In this document: one piece after another, positions 17,073-25,313 of the stretch
How the letters are laid out: every line of letters begins with the position of its first letter
Numbering within the stretch: the stretch's first letter is position 1
Assembly: GCA_026986575.1 (NCBI GenBank)
Contig: JALSOH010000004.1
Span: 310,001 to 374,000, forward strand
Direction: 5' to 3'
DNA: 64,000 nucleotides
DNA from: Thermoproteota archaeon
Lineage (GTDB): Archaea > Korarchaeota > Korarchaeia > Korarchaeales > Korarchaeaceae
Notes under the pieces: generated by a model
Seen by the model: the letters and a program-made list of their open reading frames with translations, nothing else
Database searches by the model: none
Told to the model about the DNA's origin: nothing
Made by a program: the position numbers and the translations under genes

Positions 17073-18264
17073 CATTGTGAAGTTCTCCTACAAGGCTATG
17101 ATGAGCAGGAGAAAGAGGGCAGCGCTCACCCTGCTAGGGATATTCTTAGGAGTCCTGACCCTGACGGCGGTGATATCGTTCGCCACAGGTTACGGCTTGG
17201 CCCTCAAGGACATATTCAAGGGCAGCAGTATGAGATTGATATACCTCTCAGCTCGGGAAAAGATGTTCGACGACTTGGATGTCAGCAAGATAGAGGGAAT
17301 GGAGGGGGTGGAGGCCGTGATGCCCCTGATAAGGATCCCAATGAACCTCACCATCTTCGGGAAGAGCAAGACCTACGTGGTCATGGGAGTTGATATGAAC
17401 TACGTCGAGGATGTATTCCCCGACATAGAACTCCTGTATGGGGATTGGCCCCCCAACCCAAAGGAGGAGGCAGTGGTGCTGGGATATAAGCTGGTAAACG
17501 AACTACCTCCAGAAGAGATTGAGGGCTTAATAGGGCTTAATGTGAAGGTATCCTACGACGACGTACTTACGACTAGGCCAAGGATCTATGGGATCGCCGC
17601 GCCTTACGGAACATCCATAATAGCGGATGTTGACAGGTCCATACTGGCACCCATAGACTATGCCATGAAGCTTTACGTGAAGCTGATGGGGCAGAGGAGC
17701 TACACGATACTGGCAATAATAGCTGAAGATGTGGATAGCGTGGACAAGGTGGTAGACCAGCTCAGCGAGGAATATGGGGACACGGCCTTCCCCATAGCCA
17801 TGAAGGACATTCAGAAGCAGCTTGACACTGTGGTCAACATGTCACTACTGGTCCTAGGGGCGATAGCTGCCATGACCATAGTGGTCGCATCGATAGGAAT
17901 AATGAACGCGATGTACACTGCGGTTACCGAGCGTACTAGGATAATAGGGGTGATGAGGGCAATGGGCGCCTCTCAGAGGGACATAGCCATATCCTTCCTA
18001 TTCGAAGGAATTTTGATGAGTAGCATAGCCATAATATCCGGTATGCTGCTCGGATATGGGGCCTCCCTGCTCTTGGCGACCATAATGGGTCCAGGGGAGA
18101 TGGGCGGGCCACATGCCACCTCTTTCGTGATAACACCCACCCTGCTACCCGAGCACGCTATGGCAATAGCTGGCGTAACCCTCTTCATCACGATATTAGG
18201 CGCCCTTCCACCCGCCTTGCAGGCGGCGAGGCTGGAACCAGCTAAGGCTCTCAGGTTCGAGTGA
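17059..18264 (+). CDS. ABC transporter permease, MacB/FtsX type
   Basis: The 401-residue protein has the MacB topology: one N-terminal helix (RAALTLLGIFLGVLTLTAVISF), an extracellular domain of about 230 residues, then three helices in the C-terminal FtsX domain (LVLGAIAAMTIVVASIGIMNAM, IRGVMRAMGA-type loop, and the last one before PPALQAARLEPAKALRFE). The final PAKALR motif is characteristic. It pairs with the ATPase at 14789. Start: TTG 17059, eight bases after AGGAGGT; no better codon is in frame. MacB-type systems do not usually transport through the membrane core but move substrates outside it. The substrate here is unknown. Confidence 0.9.
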   Translation: MKSRDIVKFSYKAMMSRRKRAALTLLGIFLGVLTLTAVISFATGYGLALKDIFKGSSMRLIYLSAREKMFDDLDVSKIEGMEGVEAVMPLIRIPMNLTIFGKSKTYVVMGVDMNYVEDVFPDIELLYGDWPPNPKEEAVVLGYKLVNELPPEEIEGLIGLNVKVSYDDVLTTRPRIYGIAAPYGTSIIADVDRSILAPIDYAMKLYVKLMGQRSYTILAIIAEDVDSVDKVVDQLSEEYGDTAFPIAMKDIQKQLDTVVNMSLLVLGAIAAMTIVVASIGIMNAMYTAVTERTRIIGVMRAMGASQRDIAISFLFEGILMSSIAIISGMLLGYGASLLLATIMGPGEMGGPHATSFVITPTLLPEHAMAIAGVTLFITILGALPPALQAARLEPAKALRFE

Positions 18265-18280
18265 TCACTCCGATCCTAAC

Positions 18281-18637
18281 TCACCATTTCTTGTTTATGG
18301 ATTCGGCCCAGAAGTATATCCTCTCGGCCAGATCCAAGATCGCATCTAAGAATCTGTCGTCCACCCTCATTGCACCGAGTTTATCTGATGTGATGAGGCC
18401 ATACCTGAACTCGAACTCCTCTAATTCCGGCTCCCCCACCGAAGGTCTATAAGCATGCGGAGTCGTGAGATAGAGCCTCAGGACATTCTCATGGTCAGCT
18501 TCTATCCCTAACCTACTGAGCCCTGCCCTGAACGAGTGTATCATCGATTCCTTGATGAGTGTGAGGTATCTCTTCACCTCGGAGCGCTCCCTTCTAGCCT
18601 CCTCCAACAGCTCCTTTGCCCTGTCGAGGTCGCTCAA
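18281..18637 (-). CDS. Uncharacterised protein encoded directly after tRNA-Lys
   Basis: This 118-residue protein is one I do not recognise. An N-terminal helix is rich in charge (LDRAKELLEEARRERSEVKRYL). A central part has the LYLTTPHAYRPSVGEPELEEFEFRYGLI pattern, and the end is helical with IYFWAESINKKW. There is no signal or metal motif. Start: the frame is open to GTG 18646, but GAGGTGATCC spans that codon and is a near-perfect SD for TTG 18637 (MSDLDRAKEL), which I use. The gene begins 15 nt after the CCA end of the tRNA, leaving no space for its own TATA, so it is probably cotranscribed with the tRNA. Confidence 0.62.
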   Translation of the reverse strand: MSDLDRAKELLEEARRERSEVKRYLTLIKESMIHSFRAGLSRLGIEADHENVLRLYLTTPHAYRPSVGEPELEEFEFRYGLITSDKLGAMRVDDRFLDAILDLAERIYFWAESINKKW

Positions 18638-18652
18638 TCGGATCACCTCAGA

Positions 18653-18729
<77 letters not shown>

Positions 18730-18751
18730 AGATGGATTGTAATGCCCCCCT

Positions 18752-18759
18752 AGATAAAT
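18752..18759 (-). promoter_or_regulatory. TATA box of tRNA-Lys
   Basis: The minus-strand sequence GATTTATC is centred 26 nt before the first tRNA base, the expected archaeal distance between TATA centre and transcription start. Transcription should therefore begin at or next to the mature 5' end. Confidence 0.6.
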
Positions 18760-18784
18760 CTTATCCCCTCAATCCGGTTAACAC

Positions 18785-20443
18785 CTACATGAGAAGGGCC
18801 ACAATTTGAGGAAGCATTGCCAATGCCAGCAGGGGTTTGGCCAACCTGCTTGATCCCATCAGGGACGAGAGCATCGCCATGAGTTCGCTTCCCATAAACA
18901 CAGTCTCCACCTTCCCCCTGTAGCACTCGACCTTTACCTCCACCATAGATCCGATCGACTCCTTAACCAAGTCAATGAGGTAGGATGCCCTCTTCCTCAG
19001 GCACTCTTCGGTACGGCACTCGTTGCCGACCGGATTATATCTGTGCTTGGTGGAGATCGTCTCATGAGTATCGGTAGTGGACACTATCACCCTAACTCCT
19101 CGGGGGGCGAACTCATCTATCAAATCCCTGAGCTCGGGGACCATGTTGTTACCGTCTATCATCACATAGGAGGTGGTAATATCGCCCACCCTCAAGCTGA
19201 GCACCCCAACCCCCCCACGCCCCACGGAAGGCCAGCCAGGGTCATCCCATTGGTATCCCACTAGCGCGCTCTCCAGGCATTCCTTTTGAATAGCGGATCT
19301 CCCCAGCTCTAAAAGGATCTTGGCCAATTTCCGACCCAGTTCCGAGTCAATGAAGGCCATTTCGTACCAATCACTCCTGAGTGAATCGTGTCTATCCACA
19401 ACCGACACATTAACTCTCAACTCCCTAGCCAAGACTTCCTCGATCTCATGGGGGATATCTTCGAAACTCTCTAGAGGTCTGCCTGAAACGGTGAAGAGCA
19501 AGGTATCACCGAATCTTTGGGCACTGACCTCGAACCCATCATTCGATGTGAACACCGGTTCACCGACGCAGCAGGGCGTCACCTTACCTAAGCACCTCAC
19601 GATCTCCTCCAGTATCTCATCCGCTAATTTCGATGAAGCTAGATTCCTCTCGTGAGAACATGCTCTCCTCAGAAAAATAGGATTCAACCCCCTATCCCTG
19701 AGACGAGCCATGACTCTCCTCGGGAAATCGTGGCTTCCCATCCTGAACGGGCCTGGATGCACATCGACAGCTGTTATCACCGATTCACCTAGTTTTATGA
19801 CATCAAAACTAGCGATGCCCTTCACACCCCTCTCCACCAACCTCTCCTCTAGAGAGGCCCCAGAACCTCCCAGCACGATATCTGCTAGGGCCCTGACGCC
19901 ATCGAATCCACTGAGCCCTATAACTGGCTCAGTTACCGAGCCCACCACTGCCCCCACGAGGCGAGCTGAGATCATCGATACGATGAGGACCAAGAGGAGC
20001 CTGAGCGACAGTCCATTAACAACGATCGCCTCCCCAGCTAGGATGAATGGCAGCACCTTAGATTTAGTAGATTTTCCCATAGACCAAGATATGAGAGATG
20101 CGAGGAGTAGGGATGTGTAGCAAAGCGAATAAAAGGGAATACCCAATCCCTCGAGAAGAACCCCAAAAGCGAGTGGTGCCGTTACGAAAAAGGAGGCCCA
20201 CAAGGACCTCCTCAGGTCGAAGTACTCGGCGCTCCTCAAGACTGAGAACAAGGATGTTGCTGAGAAGAGAGCGGATGTGAACAGATATCTCAAGGAGGAT
20301 GAATATGCTCCCACTACACGAAGTCCACCCCACGGGAGTGTAATGGCAATAATGTTGAGCAATAATGCCGAGTGTATTCCCGGGAGGGTGAAAAGATCCT
20401 TACTCCTCTCAGTGGCAACATCCAGTGCCACATTATACCGCAC
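18785..20443 (-). CDS. DUF2070 family archaeal membrane protein
   Basis: The 552-residue protein has about seven hydrophobic segments in the first 190 residues and one at the C-terminus (LAKPLLALAMLPQIVALLM). Between them lies a large soluble domain with the DUF2070 signatures DVHPGPFRMGSHDFPRRVM, GVLSLRVGDITTSYVMIDGNNM and TDTHETIST. The His and Asp residues in these motifs look like a metal or catalytic site, but the family has no proven function. It stands alone on the minus strand after tRNA-Lys and is divergent from the Lrp-type regulator, 121 nt apart. Confidence 0.87.
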   Translation of the reverse strand: MRYNVALDVATERSKDLFTLPGIHSALLLNIIAITLPWGGLRVVGAYSSSLRYLFTSALFSATSLFSVLRSAEYFDLRRSLWASFFVTAPLAFGVLLEGLGIPFYSLCYTSLLLASLISWSMGKSTKSKVLPFILAGEAIVVNGLSLRLLLVLIVSMISARLVGAVVGSVTEPVIGLSGFDGVRALADIVLGGSGASLEERLVERGVKGIASFDVIKLGESVITAVDVHPGPFRMGSHDFPRRVMARLRDRGLNPIFLRRACSHERNLASSKLADEILEEIVRCLGKVTPCCVGEPVFTSNDGFEVSAQRFGDTLLFTVSGRPLESFEDIPHEIEEVLARELRVNVSVVDRHDSLRSDWYEMAFIDSELGRKLAKILLELGRSAIQKECLESALVGYQWDDPGWPSVGRGGVGVLSLRVGDITTSYVMIDGNNMVPELRDLIDEFAPRGVRVIVSTTDTHETISTKHRYNPVGNECRTEECLRKRASYLIDLVKESIGSMVEVKVECYRGKVETVFMGSELMAMLSSLMGSSRLAKPLLALAMLPQIVALLM

Positions 20444-20477
20444 TTCTATAACACCATCCCCTCATATTGCAAAAATC

Positions 20478-20527
20478 TTTTTATTTACGTGGGTGTAGAT
20501 GTTAGCAAGGAGTCGAGAACCGACTCC
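20478..20527 (+). promoter_or_regulatory. Promoter and hairpin/operator of the Lrp-type regulator
   Basis: TTTTTATTTA (20478-20487) is a good TATA, predicting a start at about 20508. Exactly there is a perfect 7-bp inverted repeat, GGAGTCG-5 nt-CGACTCC (20509-20527). It could be an operator for autoregulation, common in the Lrp family, or a hairpin at the mRNA 5' end. A G-rich SD (GGGGGTG) precedes the ATG at 20564. Confidence 0.5.
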
Positions 20528-20563
20528 CCATCCCCTCGGACGGCGCTGTGGGGGTGTTATCTC

Positions 20564-21061
20564 ATGCCTAGAGTAAAGGGAATAACCGCGAAGGAGATAG
20601 AGATACTGAGGAAGCTGGTGGAGAATGGGAGGATAACCTACACCCAGATAGCTAGAGAGCTCGGAATGAGCCCTGCTGGCGTCATGAAGAAGGTCAGGAA
20701 GCTTGAGGAACTTGGTATAATAAAGGGATACACCGCTCTCGTTGACCACGCTAAACTCGGTAAGGGGAACAAGTATATAATCCTGTTAGAGACGGAACCG
20801 GGCAAGCACACAGATGTGGCTAAGAAGGTGGTGGAACTCTTAGGGAACTCGGTACTTGAGGTACACGAGATAACCGGTCAGTACGATGTGGTGCTCAAGG
20901 TCATAGCTGGCAGCCAGTCCGAGTTGAACGATATACTCCGGAAAATCCAGAGCATACCCGGTCTCAGGGACACGAACACATCCCTCGTCCTCGACACCGT
21001 CAAGGAGAGGCCCTCCGTGGTTCCCGATGAGATACCCGGAATCACCACGAAGAAGAAGTGA
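20564..21061 (+). CDS. Lrp/AsnC-family transcriptional regulator
   Basis: The 165-residue protein has an N-terminal winged helix-turn-helix (about residues 5-55: EIEILRKLVENGRITYTQIARELGMSPAGVMKKVRKLEELGIIKGY) and a C-terminal RAM/AsnC ligand domain with VLEVHEITGQYDVVLKVIA and the SIPGLRDTNTSLVL strand. Such proteins bind DNA as dimers or octamers and sense amino acids. Start: the open frame extends to 20372, but ATG 20564 after GGGGGTG begins right before the HTH. Autoregulation is suggested by the inverted repeat at the predicted transcription start. It is convergent with the MBL gene, with no gap. Confidence 0.92.
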   Translation: MPRVKGITAKEIEILRKLVENGRITYTQIARELGMSPAGVMKKVRKLEELGIIKGYTALVDHAKLGKGNKYIILLETEPGKHTDVAKKVVELLGNSVLEVHEITGQYDVVLKVIAGSQSELNDILRKIQSIPGLRDTNTSLVLDTVKERPSVVPDEIPGITTKKK

Positions 21062-21988
21062 TCAGAGCTCCAACCATTCTCCTCCAAGCGGTTGAGCATC
21101 AATCCCCCATTTTTTCAACCATTTAGCGAATTCCTCGCTGAATCCATAGACGGTCAGCACCTTCTCTGGATTGGTGCTCATCACTATACTCAAGAGCCCA
21201 TCGAAATCGGCATGAGCACTCAGCGGGAAATCCTGTCTCCTCTTAGAGAAGAGGGCCCAGCCAGTCACCCTAGCCTTCCCGTTGGTCCTAGCCCTGTGGG
21301 TGACTAGGGCATGGGGTCCGTCAGGTGAAGTCGTATATTTGAGCCCGAACCTCTCTTTGAGAGGTTCACTTACTTGGGCGACCCTTTTAGAGACCACGAC
21401 CTCTACATTCGTGTACTTGTTTAGGAGCGCTATAACTTCCTGCGACTTTCCCACTAGGTATGCCTCTATGACGGGGGATCTACCGGAGGACACCTCCTCC
21501 GCGACCCACCTAGCTATATCCGTCCTTACTTTATGGGGATCGGGGAACCTGTATCTGGGGTGCCCGTAGGTAGACTCGACTATCAGTACGTCCGAACTCG
21601 GGATCCTAGCGGGACTCTCCACCGTAAGCCCACCGAGAGGATTCATATCCCCAGTATAGAAGACTGTTTTCCTTCTACAATTTATCAAGAACCCTGCGGA
21701 TCCGTATATGTGCCCAGCTGGGAAGGCGTACACCTCGAAGGATCCCAGTTCCACGCTCTCGTTGAAATGGATGATGTCTAGGGTCCCGTTCCCATACCTC
21801 CTCTGGATTAGAGCCGCGGTCCCCTCGGTGGCTATGATCCGCCCCGAGGGATTCCTCACATCCTTGGGTACATGATCAGAATGAGCGTGGGATATGAGAG
21901 AAGGTATGTCTCTCACCGTCCTCACTGGATCTAGGAGCAGCTTTTCCCCACAGTCGAGTTCTATGCCGTTTCTGAACCTTATTCTCAT
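21062..21988 (-). CDS. Metallo-beta-lactamase-fold RNA-processing-type exonuclease (COG1236-like)
   Basis: The 308-residue protein carries the MBL metal motifs: HAHSDH (about residues 34-39), a later AGHIYGSAGF, GDMNPLG, and SAHADF (the beta-CASP motif C-type histidine). The ending AKWLKKWGIDAQPLGGEW matches the archaeal YSH1-related family of short RNA-processing exonucleases or DNA-ligase-linked nucleases. The beta-CASP insert is short, so it is not the KH-domain CPSF of archaea. Whether RNA or DNA is the substrate is not decided by sequence. The ATG lies 24-25 nt from the shared TATA at 22009, so the message may be leaderless. Confidence 0.82.
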   Translation of the reverse strand: MRIRFRNGIELDCGEKLLLDPVRTVRDIPSLISHAHSDHVPKDVRNPSGRIIATEGTAALIQRRYGNGTLDIIHFNESVELGSFEVYAFPAGHIYGSAGFLINCRRKTVFYTGDMNPLGGLTVESPARIPSSDVLIVESTYGHPRYRFPDPHKVRTDIARWVAEEVSSGRSPVIEAYLVGKSQEVIALLNKYTNVEVVVSKRVAQVSEPLKERFGLKYTTSPDGPHALVTHRARTNGKARVTGWALFSKRRQDFPLSAHADFDGLLSIVMSTNPEKVLTVYGFSEEFAKWLKKWGIDAQPLGGEWLEL

Positions 21989-22008
21989 CTCCCGAAACCA
22001 CCATCACA

Positions 22009-22017
22009 AATTTATTA
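22009..22017. promoter_or_regulatory. Shared TATA element between MBL exonuclease and secG genes
   Basis: AATTTATTA is close to symmetric. Its centre (about 22013) is 25 nt from the MBL ATG on the minus strand and 37 nt from the Sec61-beta ATG on the plus strand, where it leaves a leader of about 11 nt that includes GGGGG. No second AT-rich element exists in the 61-nt gap, so both genes must rely on this one box. Confidence 0.5.
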
Positions 22018-22049
22018 GTGTGGTCCAGCTCCCCGAGCGCGGGGGTAGC

Positions 22050-22211
22050 ATGCCCAAGGGTAAGAAGGATAAGAGCTTCATGCCAATGTCCGTCGCTGGT
22101 ATCCTGACCTTCAGCACAGACGAGGCAGGCGGCTTCAAGGTCCCCAAGTGGTTCCCCGTCCTGCTATCGGTCGTGACAGGCGTCGTCATAATAGCTCTCC
22201 AGCTCATGTGA
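22050..22211 (+). CDS. Preprotein translocase subunit Sec61-beta (SecG-like)
   Basis: This 53-residue small membrane protein has a basic start (MPKGKKDKSF), the diagnostic MPMSVAGILTFST segment, and one C-terminal transmembrane helix (about residues 34-52, FPVLLSVVTGVVIIALQL). This is the archaeal Sec61-beta architecture. It joins SecY and SecE in the protein-conducting channel. Start: ATG 22050 with GGGGGT just before; the frame is open farther upstream but only the short form fits the family. It heads a plus-strand run with MazG-like, PRTase and GlyRS genes. Confidence 0.9.
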   Translation: MPKGKKDKSFMPMSVAGILTFSTDEAGGFKVPKWFPVLLSVVTGVVIIALQLM

Positions 22212-22218
22212 GCAGGTA

Positions 22219-22515
22219 ATGCCGATGAGAATATCCGAGGCCCAAGAGCTGATAAGAAAGATTTACGGCGAAAGAGACCGTAAAAGAGGTGTTAAGGGAA
22301 CCGCTCTCCACCTAGGGGAGGAGCTAGGGGAACTCTTCAGGTCTCTAAGAACCTTGGATGACGGCAACCTCAAGGAAGAGTTCGCCGATGTTCTCGCATG
22401 GCTGCTAAGCCTAGCTGATCTCCTCTCCATAGATTTGGAATCTGCTTTTGTTGAAAGATATGGAAAGGGATGTCCCAAATGCGGATCAATCCCCTGCAGG
22501 TGCCCGGAGGTGTGA
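22219..22515 (+). CDS. MazG-like nucleotide pyrophosphohydrolase with C-terminal Cys cluster
   Basis: The 98-residue protein has a MazG helical core with the metal motif EELGELFRSL followed by EEFADVLAWLLSLADLL, the EExxE...ExxD pattern that binds Mg. It would hydrolyse (d)NTPs to monophosphates, a house-cleaning role. Unusually, the last 15 residues form a small cysteine motif, CPKCGSIPCRCPE, probably a zinc knuckle. The gene starts 7 nt after Sec61-beta and ends 3 nt before the PRTase, in keeping with one operon for nucleotide salvage. Confidence 0.85.
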   Translation: MPMRISEAQELIRKIYGERDRKRGVKGTALHLGEELGELFRSLRTLDDGNLKEEFADVLAWLLSLADLLSIDLESAFVERYGKGCPKCGSIPCRCPEV

Positions 22516-22518
22516 CAC

Positions 22519-23100
22519 ATGTCCATGAAGTTCCTGCATATCAGCCCCGATGACGCACTGGTCTACGCCAGGAGGCTGGCGGATTCCATAATAAATTCGG
22601 GTTTCAAGCCCGACACGATCGTGGCGATACTCAGGGGCGGAGTGGTGATAGCTAGGCTCCTGAGCGATTTCTTGGATGTGAGGGATATAAGGAGCATAAG
22701 GGTGGTTCATTACGAAGCCCTCGACATCAGGGAAGGAGCTGAGGTCGTGGAACCCCTTCCCACGAGACTAGATGGTAAGAAGGTTCTACTGGTGGACGAT
22801 GTGGCTGATACAGGAGACAGCCTCATCGTGGCCAAGGAACACTTGGAAGAGAGGGGAGCTGCTGAAGTTAGAGTAGCTACCATGCACTACAAGCCTTGGA
22901 GCAAGATCAAGCCAGACTATTACTCAGAGGAAACGGATGCTTGGGTCATATACTTCTGGGAATATGCCGAGACCGTCAGGTACTTCTTTATGAAGTACGG
23001 CGATAAGGGTCAGGATTACATATACGAGATACTGAAGCAAGCGGGAGTGCCTGATGATATCGTGAGGTGGGTAGTGGAAAATGAAGGGTACCTACGATAA
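22519..23100 (+). CDS. Purine-type phosphoribosyltransferase
   Basis: The 193-residue type I PRTase has a PRPP-binding signature VLLVDDVADTGDSL (about residues 89-102), an upstream glycine loop IVAILRGGVVIARLL, and an archaeal-type C-terminal region with YKPWSKIKPDYYSEETDAWVIYFWEY. The last element is typical of archaeal hypoxanthine/guanine or xanthine/guanine PRTases, which make IMP, GMP or XMP from free bases. SD GGAGGTG lies before the ATG. It overlaps glyS by 20 nt. Confidence 0.85.
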   Translation: MSMKFLHISPDDALVYARRLADSIINSGFKPDTIVAILRGGVVIARLLSDFLDVRDIRSIRVVHYEALDIREGAEVVEPLPTRLDGKKVLLVDDVADTGDSLIVAKEHLEERGAAEVRVATMHYKPWSKIKPDYYSEETDAWVIYFWEYAETVRYFFMKYGDKGQDYIYEILKQAGVPDDIVRWVVENEGYLR

Positions 23101-24610
23101 GATCGTGGAGCTGGCCACGAGGAGGGGTTTCTTCTGGCCATCCTCTAGAGACGTATATGCTGGGGCCCCCGCGGGCTTCTATGTCTACGGGCCTCTAGGC
23201 CTCAGGATGAAAGAAAAGATAGTCTCCCTCTGGAGGAGGGAGATAGTGTTTCCCGAGGGAGTACATGAGATAGAGACCCCCAACATACTTCCTCTCAAGG
23301 TATTCGAGGCTTCGGGCCACTTGGAGCACTTCTTTGACAAGCTGATAGAGTGCAAGAGATGCCACTCGAGGTTCAGGGTCGATAAACTGATAGAGGAAAC
23401 CTTAGGCATAGAAGAGAACTTGGAAGGACTTTCAGACGAAGAGCTGATGAAGATCATAGTGGATAACGGGATAAAATGTCCCAAGTGTGGTTCCAAGGAG
23501 TGGACTGGAATAAAGAAATTCAACTTGATGTTCACCCTCGCGGTGGGTGCTGAGGCAGAGGAGCCCAACGCTGCGCTAAGGCCGGAGACAACTCAGGGGA
23601 GCGTGGTGGAGTTCAGGAAGTCATACATGACCATGAGGGGGAAGTTACCCTTCATCCTTGGACAGGTTGGGAGGGTTTTTAGGAACGAAATCTCCCCTAG
23701 AAGAGCCTTGATAAGGATGAGAGAGTTCCAGCAGCTGGAGATTCACGTGTTCTTCGATCCGGATAATCCCGACGAGATGTACCGCGAGAAGCTCGAACCC
23801 TACATGGACTACAAGATAAGGTTCCTCAGGAGGGAAGACAGGGAGACGGGGAGAATAGTGGAGATGACCGCCAGAGAAGGTCTCGAGACGGGCTACACTA
23901 TAAACCACTTAATAACCTACTGGCTGGTCCTCTACCAGAAGTTCTTCAACGAGGTGCTGGGCTTTCCGCTGGAGAGGCTTCGATACAGAGAACTCATAGA
24001 GGGTGAGAAGGCCCACTATGCTCTAGCTCACTGGGATCTGGAGGTCTATACCGAGGACTTGGGTTGGGTCGAGCTGGTTAACAACGCCTACCGCACGGAC
24101 TACGATCTATCCGGTCACATGAAGGTCTCAGGAAACGATCTCAGGGTCACCAGCCCGGACGGTAAGAGGAAGTTCCTGCCGCACCTCTACGAGCCATCCA
24201 TAGGCTTGGATAGGGTGCTGTTCCATGAGCTGATGCTCGCCTACAGGGAGAACGAGGAGAGGGTATGGCTGCAGCTTCCGAGATACCTTGCGCCCATTGA
24301 GGTAGCGGTCTTCCCGCTAATGAAGAAGGACGGAATGCCCGAGAAAGCCAAGGAGATTTACAGGATGTTAATATCGGAGGGCTTTGTGGCCTTCTATGAC
24401 GAATCAGGAACTATAGGCAGGAGATACAGGAGGATGGACGAGGTGGGTACCCCAGCCTGCGTTACGGTGGATCACCAGACGATGGAGGATGGGACTGTCA
24501 CCCTCAGGGATAGGGATACGATGGAACAGGTGAGGGTGAGGATCGTGGAGCTACCGGCCAAGTTAAGGAGCTTCATATACGAGGGGAAGGACATTAAGGA
24601 CCTCCTGTGA
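23081..24610 (+). CDS. glyS: Glycyl-tRNA synthetase (archaeal/eukaryotic alpha2 type)
   Basis: The 509-residue class II synthetase opens with the family mark ARRGFF-like ATRRGFFWPSSRDVYAGAPAGFYVYGPLG. It has a zinc insert with CKRC and CPKCGS, motif 2 GRVFRNEISPRRALIRMREFQQLEIHVFFDP, and a C-terminal anticodon domain (IEVAVFPLMKKDGMPEKA to DHQTMEDGTVTLRDRDTMEQ). It charges tRNA-Gly. At 509 residues it is shorter than typical archaeal GlyRS of about 570. It starts inside the PRTase gene and overlaps the convergent thiF-like gene at its end by 17 nt. Confidence 0.95.
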   Translation: MKGTYDKIVELATRRGFFWPSSRDVYAGAPAGFYVYGPLGLRMKEKIVSLWRREIVFPEGVHEIETPNILPLKVFEASGHLEHFFDKLIECKRCHSRFRVDKLIEETLGIEENLEGLSDEELMKIIVDNGIKCPKCGSKEWTGIKKFNLMFTLAVGAEAEEPNAALRPETTQGSVVEFRKSYMTMRGKLPFILGQVGRVFRNEISPRRALIRMREFQQLEIHVFFDPDNPDEMYREKLEPYMDYKIRFLRREDRETGRIVEMTAREGLETGYTINHLITYWLVLYQKFFNEVLGFPLERLRYRELIEGEKAHYALAHWDLEVYTEDLGWVELVNNAYRTDYDLSGHMKVSGNDLRVTSPDGKRKFLPHLYEPSIGLDRVLFHELMLAYRENEERVWLQLPRYLAPIEVAVFPLMKKDGMPEKAKEIYRMLISEGFVAFYDESGTIGRRYRRMDEVGTPACVTVDHQTMEDGTVTLRDRDTMEQVRVRIVELPAKLRSFIYEGKDIKDLL

Positions 24611-25313
24611 ACAGCCTGCTACAGACCGGGCACTTAGGATCCCTCTCCACTTTTACTTCAGTGTACTCCATCGTCCTGAGATCTCCCATCAGCAACTTAC
24701 CTTTAAGAGAGGGTTCCATGCCAGCTAAGTACTTCACGGCCTCCACGGCCGCTATGGAGGCGACCTGAGCTGGAGTCATCCCCAAGACCGGAACAGAACC
24801 CCTGTCTTGGACGTTCGGAAATATGCACCTCAAGCAGGGGGTTTCCCCAGGCACTATGAACGTTACTGCGAAGTAAAAGCCGGAGATAGCTGAGTAGATA
24901 AAGGGAATCCTGTGAGAAACAGAATATTCATTTATCAAGTATCTAGTGGCGAAGTTATCCGTCGCGTCAAGTATTAGGTCGACCCCCGAGAGCACATCCC
25001 CTATATTTCCCTCGGTGAGGGGTTCGGGGATCCCCTCTACCTCTATCTCCTTGTTTCTCCTCCTGATCTCCCTTTCAGCAACTAGGGCCTTGGGTAAACC
25101 CACGTCATCCTCCCCGTACAGGATCTGCCTGTGAATATTATTCAAACTGACGAGATCACCGTCTATTAGCCTTAGATTAACTCCAGCACCTCCCAAATAT
25201 AGGGCCAAGGGGGAGCCTATCCCTCCCAGCCCCACGATTGCTACGAGCGAATTACCCAGCTTCCTCTGACCATCCTCCCCTATGAGTGGGATCTGCCTAT
25301 CGTAGCGTGGCAT
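24594..25313 (-). CDS. ThiF/MoeB/HesA-family E1-like adenylyltransferase
   Basis: This 239-residue protein has a Rossmann ATP site VAIVGLGGIGSPLALYLGGAGV, RQIPLIGEDGQRKL at the N-terminus, and the zinc cysteines split as CLRC (about 161-164) and CPVC (about 229-232). It adenylates the C-terminal glycine of ubiquitin-fold sulfur carriers such as ThiS, MoaD or SAMP proteins. The usual catalytic-cysteine loop is not obvious. It could serve the ubiquitin-fold and TtuA pair at 40509-41725, which is inference only. Its start overlaps the end of cutA by 17 nt. Confidence 0.9.
   Translation of the reverse strand: MPRYDRQIPLIGEDGQRKLGNSLVAIVGLGGIGSPLALYLGGAGVNLRLIDGDLVSLNNIHRQILYGEDDVGLPKALVAEREIRRRNKEIEVEGIPEPLTEGNIGDVLSGVDLILDATDNFATRYLINEYSVSHRIPFIYSAISGFYFAVTFIVPGETPCLRCIFPNVQDRGSVPVLGMTPAQVASIAAVEAVKYLAGMEPSLKGKLLMGDLRTMEYTEVKVERDPKCPVCSRLFTGGP

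Noticed and set aside
20372-20563. Longer frame for the Lrp-type gene
   Set aside because: It covers the TATA and leader hairpin and does not extend the HTH; ATG 20564 has an SD.
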